Positions 45,299 through 54,447 of a stretch of 64,000 bases of DNA are shown in pieces. Made by a program: the position numbers and the translations under genes. Each line of letters begins with the position of its first letter. Positions within the stretch are counted from its first letter, which is position 1. The stretch is from Spirochaeta africana DSM 8902 (GTDB lineage: Bacteria > Spirochaetota > Spirochaetia > DSM-27196 > DSM-8902): NCBI RefSeq assembly GCF_000242595.2, contig NC_017098.1:3148501-3212500 (forward strand), written 5' to 3'. The notes below the pieces were generated by a model that ran no database searches, was not told the DNA's origin, and worked only from the letters and a program-made list of their open reading frames with translations.

Positions 45299-46678
45299 AT
45301 GAGTGTACCCGACCCGACATCACCGCCGGAAAACTTGCGATCGGGATCCCTGTATCGCAGACTGAACAGCCTGGCGCTGCCTATCATGGCGGCAAATCTG
45401 CTGCAGATGCTGTACAACCTGGCCGATGCCTTTTTTCTCGGGCGCCTGGGGGCTGCCGCTGTGTCTGCGCCGGCAATCTCATTCAACCTGATTTTCTTTG
45501 TGGTGGTGTTCGGCATGGCGTTCTCGGCTGCTGGCACCACCCTGATCGCCCAATCCAAAGGCAAGGGGGATCAGCACAAGATCGACTTCTATCTCGGCCA
45601 GATGGTCTCGGTCGGCATGAGCCTGGCGGTTGCCGCAGCCGTGCTTGGGGTGGTACTGGCACGGCCCATTCTGCTGCTTCTGCAGGTGCCGGCAGATGCG
45701 TTTGCCTACACCCACCAGTATCTGTCGATTGTGTACGCAGGTATTCCCCTGATGTTCATCGCTTTCCTGCTGCAGGGAGCCATGCAGGGTATCGGCGACA
45801 GCATTACCCCTTTGATCATAAAAGGACTCACCGTGGTGCTGAACGTGATACTCGATCCCCTGCTGATCTACGGGTTGTGGTTTTTCCCCCGGCTCGAGGT
45901 CGCTGGTGCCGCGCTGGCAACCGTAATCTCACAAGGGGTTGCATCTCTGGCGGCGCTGTACATCCTGCTCAGAGGTCGTCACGGCATGCAGATCCATCTG
46001 CGCAACCTCCGCCCCCGCCTGCAGGCGGTCAGACTGATCCTGCGCATCGCCGTCCCCTCGTCGATTGGTCAGGGGATCTCGGCACTGGGCTTCACGGTGC
46101 TGCAGGGGGTGGTGAACGGGCTTGGGACTGCAGTTGTCGCGGCGTTTGGTATCGGCGGGAGAATTATCGGCCTGTTCAATATGCCGGCTATCGGCTATTC
46201 CCGGGCAACTGCGGCCATGGTCGGCCAGAGCCTGGGGATGCGGCGCAAGGATCAGGCCTGGCGGGTAGTACGCCTGTCCGTTTTAACGGTGCTTGCATTT
46301 ATAAGCATCGGGATGACCCTGACCTTCTTCTTTGGCAACTCCTTTATCCGGTTTTTTGTGGATGACCCCGAGGTAATCGAGGTCGGGGCTACCATGTTCC
46401 GGATCGTGTCGGTGTCGGTTATCCCCTTTACCCTGTTCACCGTAATAATGGGTGCCTTCGAGGGCGGCGGAGACACCAAGCCGGTCATGTATCTGCATGT
46501 GCTGCGGCTGTGGGGTATCCGGGTACCGCTTGCACTGGCCCTGATCAACCTGGCGGGCATCGGGGCACTGGGGATCTGGTGGTCGATGTTTACCTCGAAT
46601 GTAGTGACCGCGGCTATCGGGTTCGCCATGCTGTCGCGGGGAAGCTGGCTCCACAAGCTCGATCCGGACGAGGTATAG
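45299..46678 (+). CDS. MATE family multidrug/Na+ exporter
   Basis: 459 residues with 12 hydrophobic segments in two related halves. Family motifs: LPIMAANLLQMLYNLADAFFLGRLG near the N-terminus, LQGAMQGIGDSITPLI, VPSSIGQGISALGFTVLQGVVNGLG opening the second half, and GAFEGGGDTKPVMYLH. MATE proteins export organic cations or drugs using Na+ or H+ gradients. ATG 45299 has GGAG 5 nt before it and starts at the family N-terminus; the open frame continues upstream but is opposite pntAA. Confidence 0.93.
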   Translation: MSVPDPTSPPENLRSGSLYRRLNSLALPIMAANLLQMLYNLADAFFLGRLGAAAVSAPAISFNLIFFVVVFGMAFSAAGTTLIAQSKGKGDQHKIDFYLGQMVSVGMSLAVAAAVLGVVLARPILLLLQVPADAFAYTHQYLSIVYAGIPLMFIAFLLQGAMQGIGDSITPLIIKGLTVVLNVILDPLLIYGLWFFPRLEVAGAALATVISQGVASLAALYILLRGRHGMQIHLRNLRPRLQAVRLILRIAVPSSIGQGISALGFTVLQGVVNGLGTAVVAAFGIGGRIIGLFNMPAIGYSRATAAMVGQSLGMRRKDQAWRVVRLSVLTVLAFISIGMTLTFFFGNSFIRFFVDDPEVIEVGATMFRIVSVSVIPFTLFTVIMGAFEGGGDTKPVMYLHVLRLWGIRVPLALALINLAGIGALGIWWSMFTSNVVTAAIGFAMLSRGSWLHKLDPDEV

Positions 46679-46730
46679 ACTGCTCTGACCGGCGCGGGTG
46701 CTATTGGCCGCGACTGCCACAGGGCTGCGG

Positions 46731-47588
46731 TTACTGCCGCCTGAGTGGATCCTGTGCATCGCGATTCCAGGAATCCTGTCGGTATTTATGTTCGGCCAGC
46801 CAGGCGGCATCTGCCGTTTCAGCTTCGGTTAATGGCTGGTTTTCCCACTCGATCCCGAGGGCAGCGGCAAACTCCTGCTGTATCCGTCGGCCAAGCCCGA
46901 CTCCGGCCTCCAGTACCGGGCTGACAGCCCCTGCAAGGTCGGTAACCCGCTGTGGATCCGGGAGGGCGTGGGCGGTAAACAGCCGCTCCTGCTGCTGCAG
47001 CCGCAGCTCAAGCGGTATCGACCCGTGCTGGAACACGATATCACCCAGCCGTCGCTGGGCATTCCCCCCCAGCTTTTGCAAGGATCCGTCATGCTGACGC
47101 ACCAGCACGTCGTACGCCTCGCGACCAGCAAAGCAGTGGACGGTCTTTTGCCCCAGAGTCGGATCGGCTGCAGCAGCATCGACCGCAAAGTCAGCCTCCA
47201 GCCCGAGCCCTCGGTACACCGCTATCAGAAAACTGCATATCCGGCGATACGATTCCTTTACGGTCATTTTGCCAAACTCGTATCGGCTGCACACCAGGCT
47301 GTAGGTAACCTCGCAGTCATGGTAGATTGCCCCGCCGCCGGTGATGCGCCGTATCAGCGGCACCCCGGCACGGCGACAGGCCGCAAGATCTATATCCTCG
47401 TCCCATCGCTGAAAGCGCCCGATCGAGATGGTCGGGTCCTTCCAGCCGTACAGACGGAACAGCGGCAGCTGATTCCCGGCAGTAAAGGAACGCAGGAGGG
47501 CTTCATCGATCGCCATAGCGTCGGCACCCGGCACTGCACCGGTATCGATCCAGCGCCAGATCCGGCTGGGAGTATATGTACGATTCAT
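46731..47588 (-). CDS. lplA: lipoate-protein ligase A family protein
   Basis: 285 residues, BPL/LPL fold. Signature RRITGGGAIYHDCEVTYSL (lipoate loop), WKDPTISIGRFQ at the N-terminus, and GGNAQRRLGDIVFQHGSIPL with a K-L-G-G-N-A-Q motif that includes the lipoyl-AMP Lys. It loads lipoate or octanoate onto E2 and H proteins. Note that LplA, LipM and LipL relatives are hard to separate by eye. Gene begins 20 nt after the debranching enzyme stop; a TTGCCC/TACAGT pair may be its own promoter. Confidence 0.9.
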   Translation of the reverse strand: MNRTYTPSRIWRWIDTGAVPGADAMAIDEALLRSFTAGNQLPLFRLYGWKDPTISIGRFQRWDEDIDLAACRRAGVPLIRRITGGGAIYHDCEVTYSLVCSRYEFGKMTVKESYRRICSFLIAVYRGLGLEADFAVDAAAADPTLGQKTVHCFAGREAYDVLVRQHDGSLQKLGGNAQRRLGDIVFQHGSIPLELRLQQQERLFTAHALPDPQRVTDLAGAVSPVLEAGVGLGRRIQQEFAAALGIEWENQPLTEAETADAAWLAEHKYRQDSWNRDAQDPLRRQ

Positions 47589-47593
47589 GCCCC

Positions 47594-47622
47594 ACTGTAG
47601 ACCGGGCTTACATCAGGGGCAA
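47594..47622 (-). promoter_or_regulatory. possible leaderless-type promoter of lplA
   Basis: Minus strand TTGCCC (47617-47622), 17-nt spacer, TACAGT (47594-47599), 5 nt to ATG 47588. Confidence 0.4.
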
Positions 47623-49470
47623 GAGGAATATCAGTGCGGCTGCATCCCATGCCTGCGGTCGACAGGCCACTGGATACGGCACCGGGGGAGCAGAGGTACG
47701 CGGATATCCGGCAATCAGCTCCGGCAGACGATAGTCAGACTGGGACGCCGCCAGGTCATACAGAGCCCGCGCAATCTCTCCTGCCGCTTCGGTATACCCA
47801 TGCCGCTGCAGCCCTTCGGCAATCAGAGCGGTATCATGCGGCCAGACCGATCCATTATGGTAACTGACCGGGTTGTAGGCTGTCTCCCCTGTTCCCAGGG
47901 TACGGATTCCCCACCCCGACCAGAGACGATCACTGAACAGGGTTTCTACCAGTTGCGGAACGATCTCGTCCGGTACAATACCGCTGAACAACAGCTGCCC
48001 AGCATTCGAACTATCGACCTGCAGGGGGCGCTTCTCACCATCCAACGCCATGGCATAGATCTGTCGATCCTCCAGCCAGAACGACTGATGAAAACGGCGC
48101 TTCAGCTCGGCTGCCTTCTGCTCCCATTTTCGGGCTGTGTCTGCGTCTCCAAGCCGGCGATACAGCTGTACAGCAGCATGATAAGCAGCATAGGCATAGC
48201 CCTGCACCTCGACCGGGGCAATAGCACCCGCCGCAATGCTGCCGTCGGCATGCATCATGGAATCATCAGAGTCTTTCCAGGACTGTACCACCAGGCCCTC
48301 GCCCGGTTTTGCCCCCTGATACTCAAGAAAGCCATCCCCATCGCAGTCTCCCTCGGTAGTCATCCAGGACAGCGCCGCCTGCCATGCCGGCGCAAGCTCA
48401 CGCAGCACATCCTCGTCCTGGGTGTACTCTATATAACGCCCCAACAAAATCAGAAACAAAGGGGTAGCATCGATGGTTCCATAGTAGGGACGATGCGGAA
48501 CCGTCCCGTTGCGGGTGAGTTCTCCAAAGCGGAGTTCATGCATTATCTTGCCAGGCTCAGCCCCCTGAAAGTTGTCACGGTGCTGTGCCTGATGCCGAGC
48601 CAGGTATCGAAGTATGCCCCGCACCGTCTCCGGCTGATGCGGCAGCAGCATCAACCCGGTGATCAACGCATCTCGCCCGAAGGCAGCCACAAACCAGGGG
48701 ATACCAGCGGCAGGAAAGGCCCCCTCGGCGGTGAATAACAGAAGGGCGCGCAGATCATCGACCGCCTGTGTATAAGCCCGTCGGTACAGTCCTGGGGGCA
48801 GCAGGCTGGAATCAGGAAAGGATCGGCGCCACTCCGGATACGAGATAACCTCGGCGTAATCAGCCTGAATCGGCTGCAGCCGAACAACCACGGTAATCTC
48901 AACCTGCTGGCCGGGCTCCAGCTCCAGGATAAACTCCCGCTGGCGACCGCTTTCACTGTTCACTGACTGGCTGCTGATCGGGGTGTGGGAAAAATCGATC
49001 TCGGTACCAACCTCACCCCCGTCCTGATCACGATACGAGAACCGCACGCTGCGAGACGCCACCTCTCCATGTACCATGCGTGGCATATCTGCCTGAAACC
49101 CGCGTGCCTCGAACATATCAACAAAGTCTGCATCAAGCTGCAAAACCGCAGACCAGGTTTGTGCCCGACCGGAGGTGTTTTCGATCTGTAGCCGATCGGT
49201 CAGCAGATTTGATGCCAGCTCCAGATCCCGACGTACTCCGATCAACTGTGACGGCCCCTCTATCCAGGCGTAGTGGAAATGAACGGTGTTTGGCGAGGCA
49301 GAATAACGATTCAAGGTCTGCATTGGCTGGGCGAACCGCCAGGCATACCGGCTTAAAAATCGGGTGTCATAGCTGTACACCCCCTGTTCACTTTCGGTGA
49401 TGCAGCCGTCACCATCACTTACCCAGAAGGTATAGTTTTCCTTTAATACGATGTTGTTGCGAAAATCCAT
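47608..49470 (-). CDS. glycogen-debranching-type enzyme (amylo-alpha-1,6-glucosidase family)
   Basis: About 620 residues. The N-terminal 250 residues match the glycogen debranching N-terminal domain (NYTFWVSDGDGCITESEQGVYSYDTRFLSRY). The C-terminal part is an (alpha/alpha)6 barrel: PWFVAAFGRDALITGLMLLPHQP, GTIDATPLFLILLGRYIEYT, VVQSWKDSDDSMMH, YNPVSYHNGSVWPHDTALIAEGL. In this family the enzyme hydrolyses alpha-glucans or oligosaccharides; exact substrate open. Start ATG 49470 has AAGGAG 6 nt upstream. Last gene of the LacI/ABC transporter cluster, so its substrate is probably what the transporter imports. Confidence 0.88.
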   Translation of the reverse strand: MDFRNNIVLKENYTFWVSDGDGCITESEQGVYSYDTRFLSRYAWRFAQPMQTLNRYSASPNTVHFHYAWIEGPSQLIGVRRDLELASNLLTDRLQIENTSGRAQTWSAVLQLDADFVDMFEARGFQADMPRMVHGEVASRSVRFSYRDQDGGEVGTEIDFSHTPISSQSVNSESGRQREFILELEPGQQVEITVVVRLQPIQADYAEVISYPEWRRSFPDSSLLPPGLYRRAYTQAVDDLRALLLFTAEGAFPAAGIPWFVAAFGRDALITGLMLLPHQPETVRGILRYLARHQAQHRDNFQGAEPGKIMHELRFGELTRNGTVPHRPYYGTIDATPLFLILLGRYIEYTQDEDVLRELAPAWQAALSWMTTEGDCDGDGFLEYQGAKPGEGLVVQSWKDSDDSMMHADGSIAAGAIAPVEVQGYAYAAYHAAVQLYRRLGDADTARKWEQKAAELKRRFHQSFWLEDRQIYAMALDGEKRPLQVDSSNAGQLLFSGIVPDEIVPQLVETLFSDRLWSGWGIRTLGTGETAYNPVSYHNGSVWPHDTALIAEGLQRHGYTEAAGEIARALYDLAASQSDYRLPELIAGYPRTSAPPVPYPVACRPQAWDAAALIFLLPLM

Positions 49471-49503
49471 GTTGTACTCCTTCAAAAGCCGGACCCGACA
49501 GGC

Positions 49504-50949
49504 TCATCCCTTCGAGCCGCCTGCCGAAACCCCTTGTATGAAATATTTCTGAAATGCAATGAACAGAATCACCACCGGCAAGGCGCTCAGGATCGCCCCG
49601 GACAGTATCAATCCCCAGTCCCCGGTCGCACCGTAGGTTTGTCGAAAGCTCAACAACCCGATAGGCAGCGTCTTGATACTTTCCGGACTGGTCAGAACAA
49701 CAAACGGCCAGAAAAAGTCGTTCCATGCCCCCTGGAAGGTGAGAATCCCCACGGCTCCCAGGGCTGGGCGAGCCATAGGAAAGACCACCCGCCAGTACCG
49801 CTGCCACTGCGATGCCCCGTCTATCAGGGCCGCTTCTTCAACTTCGTGCGGTATGGATTCAAAAAACTGCTTCATTATGAAGACCTTGGATGCCTCGATA
49901 AGCGCACTGGATCCCGCACCGCCAATGATTACCCCTGTAAGGGTATTCAATAGCGTATCTACGCCGAACAGCCTGCTGAACCCGAAGATGCCATCACGAA
50001 TAACCAGATAGTTGGAGATAAAGGTCACCTGGGCCGGCACCATCTGACTGAAGAGCACAATCATGAAAATCAGACTGCGCCCGCGAAACCGGAATCGTGC
50101 CAATGCATAGCCGGCCATCGATGCAAGCATGATGTTGCTGATCACCCGGGCCAAGGCATAGATGCCGGAATTCATTGTCCAGCTGAAGAACAGACTGCGA
50201 CCGGTCGCGACATCCCTGGCCTCCCTGAACAGGCGCACATAGTTGCGCAGCATGTATCCGATCCAACCCGGCGCGAGGTTATCGTAACTGATAACCCGCC
50301 CCCTGCGCTCAAGTCTGGTTGGTGCCAGCTGGGCTCCAGCTGCTACCGAGCCCACGCCCAGGGTAATATCCACCGGCAGCCGATCTATGCGTGGCCCATC
50401 GTCGGGATAGCTGATACGAAAGCCATAGGTGGTAATTGTCCCGGGGATGGCCACCTCATCGCGCATAATCTCTGTCTCCCTGCGCTCCAGTTCCCAGGGA
50501 CCATCCAGCACCGCGTAATCAGCGGCGTAGTCAATCTGCAACACTGCTCCCAGGCCGGCACCAGGTCGCCGACGCGGAATCACCACCTCCGGTTTCTCCA
50601 GCGGAAGCCCTCTGGCGGTAAACACCTCGAAGGTAAAATCAATCTCGGCCCCGGGGGCAAAACCGCCCAGGAAGGGTTTTCCGGCTCCCTGCCGCCCTAA
50701 GCGGGCAGCAGCTGCCCAGTTGCCGGGATGGAGCTGCGGGATACGCAAGGTTGGCGGATACTCAAGGGCATTTACCTTCAGGGAAGATGTCGCCGCGAAC
50801 AGCAGCGGCCCCAGAAACAGAACTGCAAAAATGAGCAGCAGGCTGTACACAATCCCCACACGCAGCCAGCGGCCACGAGCGAGCTCGGCAGCACTTCGGA
50901 TCCTCATCGGCTCCGGGGCATACCCGGTTGTCATGGTATCCAGCGCCAT
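49504..50949 (-). CDS. sugar ABC transporter permease, MalG type, with large periplasmic insertion
   Basis: About 481 residues, against roughly 280 for normal MalG-type permeases. After TM1 (VGIVYSLLLIFAVLFLGPLLFAATSSLK) there is an extra soluble, beta-rich region of about 180 residues (roughly 60-240). The usual five TMs follow, with the ATPase-contacting EAA loop EEAALIDGASQWQRYWRVVFPMARP. The C-terminus GVSAGGSKG is typical. ATG 50949 overlaps the TGA of the MalF-type gene (TGATG) with GGAGG upstream. The insertion may contact the solute-binding protein, as the P2 loop of E. coli MalF does. Confidence 0.92.
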   Translation of the reverse strand: MALDTMTTGYAPEPMRIRSAAELARGRWLRVGIVYSLLLIFAVLFLGPLLFAATSSLKVNALEYPPTLRIPQLHPGNWAAAARLGRQGAGKPFLGGFAPGAEIDFTFEVFTARGLPLEKPEVVIPRRRPGAGLGAVLQIDYAADYAVLDGPWELERRETEIMRDEVAIPGTITTYGFRISYPDDGPRIDRLPVDITLGVGSVAAGAQLAPTRLERRGRVISYDNLAPGWIGYMLRNYVRLFREARDVATGRSLFFSWTMNSGIYALARVISNIMLASMAGYALARFRFRGRSLIFMIVLFSQMVPAQVTFISNYLVIRDGIFGFSRLFGVDTLLNTLTGVIIGGAGSSALIEASKVFIMKQFFESIPHEVEEAALIDGASQWQRYWRVVFPMARPALGAVGILTFQGAWNDFFWPFVVLTSPESIKTLPIGLLSFRQTYGATGDWGLILSGAILSALPVVILFIAFQKYFIQGVSAGGSKG

Positions 50950-52034
50950 CACTCCACCTCCGATTTGATAAAGAATCGCTGCACCAGCACCATCAGCAGG
51001 GTGAACAACGCCAGAAAGATTGCCGCAGCGGATGCCAAGCCAACCTCGGGTAGTTGCGCACCGGGGAACATGCGGTTGTAGACGAAATAGGCAAGGGTGA
51101 TTACCGACTCCAGCGGTACCGCGTCGCCAAAAATGGCAACCTGGTCAAACATCTGCAGGGTTCCGATAAGCCCCAGGGTAACCACCAGAAACAGCACCGG
51201 CTGTATCGCCGGGATGGTAATATTGCGAAATCGCTGCAGCGGACCGGCCCCATCCATCTCGGCAGCCTCGTAGAGGCTGCGTGGGACATCCTGCAGCCCG
51301 GCCAGAAACAGCAGCATCAGGGTCGGGATGGTGGTAAAGGTGTTCTGGATCATGATGGCAAACAGCGGTCTGGGGATAAATCCCAGCACCATGCTTCGCG
51401 TCTGCAGCCAGACGATGTCCACCGCTTCGATCGCCAGTGGCTGCACCAATCCGCTGATCACCAGCACCACCGTTGATACCGCCCCTGCCAGCAGCGAAAT
51501 CAGCATCAGCGGCTCATCCAGCCAGCGACAGTCCCTGCCGCGAATCTTCTCGATCATGACCTGCAGCAGCTGTACCGCAGCAGCGGCCAGCAGAAATGCC
51601 AGCATAACCGGAGCATATCGCTGTAGCTGGGTTAACAGATAATTTAACAGTCCCCTGCGCTGAAAAATCCACAGAAAAATCAGGGTGGTTACGACGCTGC
51701 TGGCCACACTGGGTATATAAAAGGCGGCCCGAAAAAAAGATCGCCCGCGTATTCGAGCATTCAGAACCGACGCCAGAATCAGCGCGCCAATTGTCTGCAT
51801 GGTGGTCACCACCAAACTGAACACTATGGAGTTGCCAAGGGCGCGCAGGAAATTCGCCTCCCGGAAGAGGTTCCGGTAGTTGCGGAGACCGACGAACCCG
51901 GGATCGTTAAACAGATTGTAATCAGAAAAACTGAACGCCACCGCCCGTCCCGCGGCGTACACAAAGAATATTGAAAGAATTATCAGAAATGGCAGCAGGA
52001 ACAGATATGGTGCCGCCCCCTGTTTGTGTCGCAT
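50949..52034 (-). CDS. sugar ABC transporter permease, MalF type
   Basis: 361 residues, longer than the usual 290-310. Start of family type (PYLFLLPFLIILSIFFVYAAGRAVAFSFSDYNLF), GLRNYRNLFREANFLRALGNSIVFSL, an EAA loop YEAAEMDGAGPLQRFRNITIPAIQP. Residues about 130-215 form an inserted segment with two extra hydrophobic stretches (APVMLAFLLAAAAVQLL; LMLISLLAGAVSTVVLVISGLV). RBS AAGGGGGA precedes ATG. A stem-loop separates it from the solute-binding protein gene. Confidence 0.92.
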   Translation of the reverse strand: MRHKQGAAPYLFLLPFLIILSIFFVYAAGRAVAFSFSDYNLFNDPGFVGLRNYRNLFREANFLRALGNSIVFSLVVTTMQTIGALILASVLNARIRGRSFFRAAFYIPSVASSVVTTLIFLWIFQRRGLLNYLLTQLQRYAPVMLAFLLAAAAVQLLQVMIEKIRGRDCRWLDEPLMLISLLAGAVSTVVLVISGLVQPLAIEAVDIVWLQTRSMVLGFIPRPLFAIMIQNTFTTIPTLMLLFLAGLQDVPRSLYEAAEMDGAGPLQRFRNITIPAIQPVLFLVVTLGLIGTLQMFDQVAIFGDAVPLESVITLAYFVYNRMFPGAQLPEVGLASAAAIFLALFTLLMVLVQRFFIKSEVE

Positions 52035-52055
52035 CCCATCCCCCTTGGAAAAGAA

Positions 52056-52081
52056 GGATCCGGCAGCATCCTGCCGGATCC
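52056..52081 (-). other. perfect stem-loop between the binding-protein and permease genes
   Basis: GGATCCGGCAG (52056-52066) pairs over 11 bp with CTGCCGGATCC (52071-52081), with a CATC loop. On the minus strand it is followed by TTCTTTTCC, a weak U-tract. Such structures in malE-malF-type gaps lower downstream expression or protect the upstream mRNA, giving excess binding protein over permease. Confidence 0.75.
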
Positions 52082-52091
52082 CCGAAAGGAT

Positions 52092-53348
52092 TTATCGCGC
52101 GCGTTCGATCAGGGCTTCGATCTCCCTCTGGGCACGCTGCAGCTCGGTCTGCACATCACCATCCTCGCTCATGATTGCCCCCAGGGCAGCATTGATTGGC
52201 TGAAACCAGTCGGTACCAACTGTTCCGTACTGGGCACCCAATACATTGCCATCCTCTGCGCCCTGGAACACTACCCGGTTGGTTACCGCTTCCGGATGAG
52301 TCCCCTGCAGGAAAGGATTGTCGGCCAGTTCCTCGCGGCTCGGCAATGCCAGCCCTTCTTCCAGAATAAACTGCTGAGCTTCGGGACTGGTTAAGGCCTC
52401 GAGCACCTTGATTGCTGCCTCGCGATTGCGCGAGTTTGCGTTGATGCCGTACGCCACCGTGTACAGAAAGTTGCCACGCTGACCGGAGGGGCCGATCGGC
52501 ATAAAGGTAGTGCCGAACTGGATGTTTGGTGCTTCGTTTCTCAGGAATCCCAGGATCCAGGCACCTTCGATTGCCATACCCACGTTCTCGGTTGCAAACG
52601 CGCCACCGGTCCAGTCCTGTCCAATGTCACTGGGCATTACCGCCACACCATCAGCCACCAGACCGGTATACCATTCCACAGCCGATACAAACCGCGGATC
52701 CAGCAGGTTAGTGTTGCCCTGCTCGTCAAACGGCTCCCAGCCGGTGGCATAAGCAAAAGCTCCAAATCGATCATAGGCTGGCGGAAAAGCTATACCGTAA
52801 ACATCAGCGCCCAGGTCGGATACCCGGCGCGCCTTTTCCGCCAGGCTTTCCCAGGTATCACCGGCATTCGGATACTCGACCCCGGCTTCATCAAAAAGAT
52901 CCTTGTTGTAGTGGATTGCCAGGGTATTAAAGTCCTTGGCTATACCGTATACCCTGCCGTCAAATGTGTAGGTCTCCACCAGGCTGTCGATAAACGGGCT
53001 GGTATCTACATAGTCATCCAGGGGCAATACCTGTCCTGTAGCGATTATCCCCGGTGCTGTCTCTACCGGGATATAGAATATGTCACCGGCAGTTCCTGCC
53101 GAGAGGGCATTAAAGAATGCCGCATTATAGTCACCTTCCAGCGGTTCGTAGGTGAGCCGGATATTTTCTTCGGTCAGTTGTTGCCCGATAACCTCATCCA
53201 GCAGGCGTTGCACCACTGCCGGATCCTGTCCGCCGTACCCCATAATCCTTATGTGGGTTTCCCGTTCGGTTTGCCCGGCACCGAATGCCGGGAGCACCAG
53301 CACCGCACTGATCACCAATACCGTAGCTATCAGCAAAAATTTTTTCAT
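52092..53348 (-). CDS. extracellular (periplasmic) sugar-binding protein of ABC transporter
   Basis: 418 residues. Signal peptide MKKFLLIATVLVISAVLVLP with cleavage likely after AFGA. No lipobox Cys, so a soluble periplasmic protein. Family 1 binding-protein features: RIMGYGGQDPAVVQRLLDEV, GDIFYIPVETAPGIIATGQVLPLDDYV, YNKDLFDEAGVEYPNAGDTWESL, AIEGAWILGF. It belongs to the MalE-like class that binds oligosaccharides. AGGAGGA precedes ATG. Transcribed under LacI-type operators from the 53349-53420 region. Confidence 0.93.
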   Translation of the reverse strand: MKKFLLIATVLVISAVLVLPAFGAGQTERETHIRIMGYGGQDPAVVQRLLDEVIGQQLTEENIRLTYEPLEGDYNAAFFNALSAGTAGDIFYIPVETAPGIIATGQVLPLDDYVDTSPFIDSLVETYTFDGRVYGIAKDFNTLAIHYNKDLFDEAGVEYPNAGDTWESLAEKARRVSDLGADVYGIAFPPAYDRFGAFAYATGWEPFDEQGNTNLLDPRFVSAVEWYTGLVADGVAVMPSDIGQDWTGGAFATENVGMAIEGAWILGFLRNEAPNIQFGTTFMPIGPSGQRGNFLYTVAYGINANSRNREAAIKVLEALTSPEAQQFILEEGLALPSREELADNPFLQGTHPEAVTNRVVFQGAEDGNVLGAQYGTVGTDWFQPINAALGAIMSEDGDVQTELQRAQREIEALIERAR

Positions 53349-53373
53349 TGCTTTCCTCCTGTGTATGTTTTGT

Positions 53374-53419
53374 AACCGGTTCCAATTTGTATATTGGAAC
53401 AGTATGCTTTGGCTGTCAA
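53374..53419 (-). promoter_or_regulatory. promoter/operator of the sugar ABC transporter cluster
   Basis: Minus strand consensus -35 TTGACA at 53414-53419. The -10 is weak: CAATAT (53391-53396, 17-nt spacer) or TATACA (53388-53393, 20-nt spacer). Two symmetric sites overlap this region: TTCCAAT/ATTGGAA (53380-53386 and 53393-53399, 6-nt gap) and the CG-centred palindrome AACCGGTT (53374-53381), a form common for LacI-family operators. The adjacent LacI protein should bind here. Confidence 0.65.
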
Positions 53420-53437
53420 GTTTTTTTTCTGGAATTC

Positions 53438-54436
53438 TCAGGGATTCTGCAGGGATTGACTGGATGGTGCTGCGGTAGTGCCGCGAACGATCAATCGTAC
53501 CGGCAAGGTTCGGTGGTGAACCGCACCCTCGGACAATGCCTCGGATAACAGAGCTACCGCAGCCTCGGCCAGGGCAGGGATATCCTGTCGAATCGTGGTG
53601 AGATTGGCGGCTATATCTGGCAGATCATCATACCCGATTACCGACACATCCCGCGGCACCTCGATTCCTTCATCCTGCAAGGCAGCAATTACCCCCACAG
53701 CCATTTCATCGGTGGTAGCAAACACGGCAGTGAAGGATCGGGATGTCTGCAGAAACCGGCGAACAATCCGGTACGCACCGAGTGCGGAATTCTGCCCATC
53801 CAGAACTGCACTGGCCTCTATTGCTACCCCGGCACTGGCTGCGGCTCGGGAAAATCCCTGGATCCGGTCCTGGGTTGCCTGACTGGTAAATGCACCGGCA
53901 ACAACTAAGACCTCACGATGCCCTAATCGCATAAGATGGTCTCCGGCCTGATACCCGCCATCGATATCGTCACTGCTGACCCAACGGCTGCCGGTTTTAT
54001 GACCAATCAGTACATACGGTACATTATGCTCGGCAAGGTACTCGATTCGCGGATCAGCCTGATGGGCACCAAACAGCACCATTGCATCATGCAGCATGGC
54101 TGGCAAGCCATCATTGCCGGAAGGAACCTCCACAAACCGGAATCCATCTGCCTGTGCAGACTCCATCAGGCTTTCGAGAAACAGCATGTAAAACGGGGTA
54201 TGGCGGGGGCTTCCGAATCCGATATTAAAGCCGATCGTCTTGCGGTTGCCGCGCGACAGCTCACGTGCGGCAAAGTCCGGCTCATAATTCATCTCGCGCA
54301 TGGTCTGCAGTACCAGCTCCCGGGTTTGTGCATTGACATTCCGGTGCTGATTGATGACACGGCTTACCGTACCAGTAGAGACACCGGCACGAGCGGCAAC
54401 CTGGCGAATCGTAGGTTTACTGGAGTCGAACTGCAT
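53438..54436 (-). CDS. LacI family transcriptional regulator
   Basis: 332 residues. N-terminal helix-turn-helix PTIRQVAARAGVSTGTVSRVIN with the hinge helix (FAARELSRGNRKTIGF), then a periplasmic-binding-protein-like effector domain (VLIGHKTGSRWVSSDDIDGGYQAGDHLMRLGHREVLVVAG; TAVFATTDEMAVGVIAALQDEGIEVPRDVSVIGYDD). Stands immediately upstream of the transporter cluster it probably represses. Its ATG has no Shine-Dalgarno; TAATAT ends 8 nt before it. Confidence 0.93.
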   Translation of the reverse strand: MQFDSSKPTIRQVAARAGVSTGTVSRVINQHRNVNAQTRELVLQTMREMNYEPDFAARELSRGNRKTIGFNIGFGSPRHTPFYMLFLESLMESAQADGFRFVEVPSGNDGLPAMLHDAMVLFGAHQADPRIEYLAEHNVPYVLIGHKTGSRWVSSDDIDGGYQAGDHLMRLGHREVLVVAGAFTSQATQDRIQGFSRAAASAGVAIEASAVLDGQNSALGAYRIVRRFLQTSRSFTAVFATTDEMAVGVIAALQDEGIEVPRDVSVIGYDDLPDIAANLTTIRQDIPALAEAAVALLSEALSEGAVHHRTLPVRLIVRGTTAAPSSQSLQNP

Positions 54437-54447
54437 GCCGACAGATA

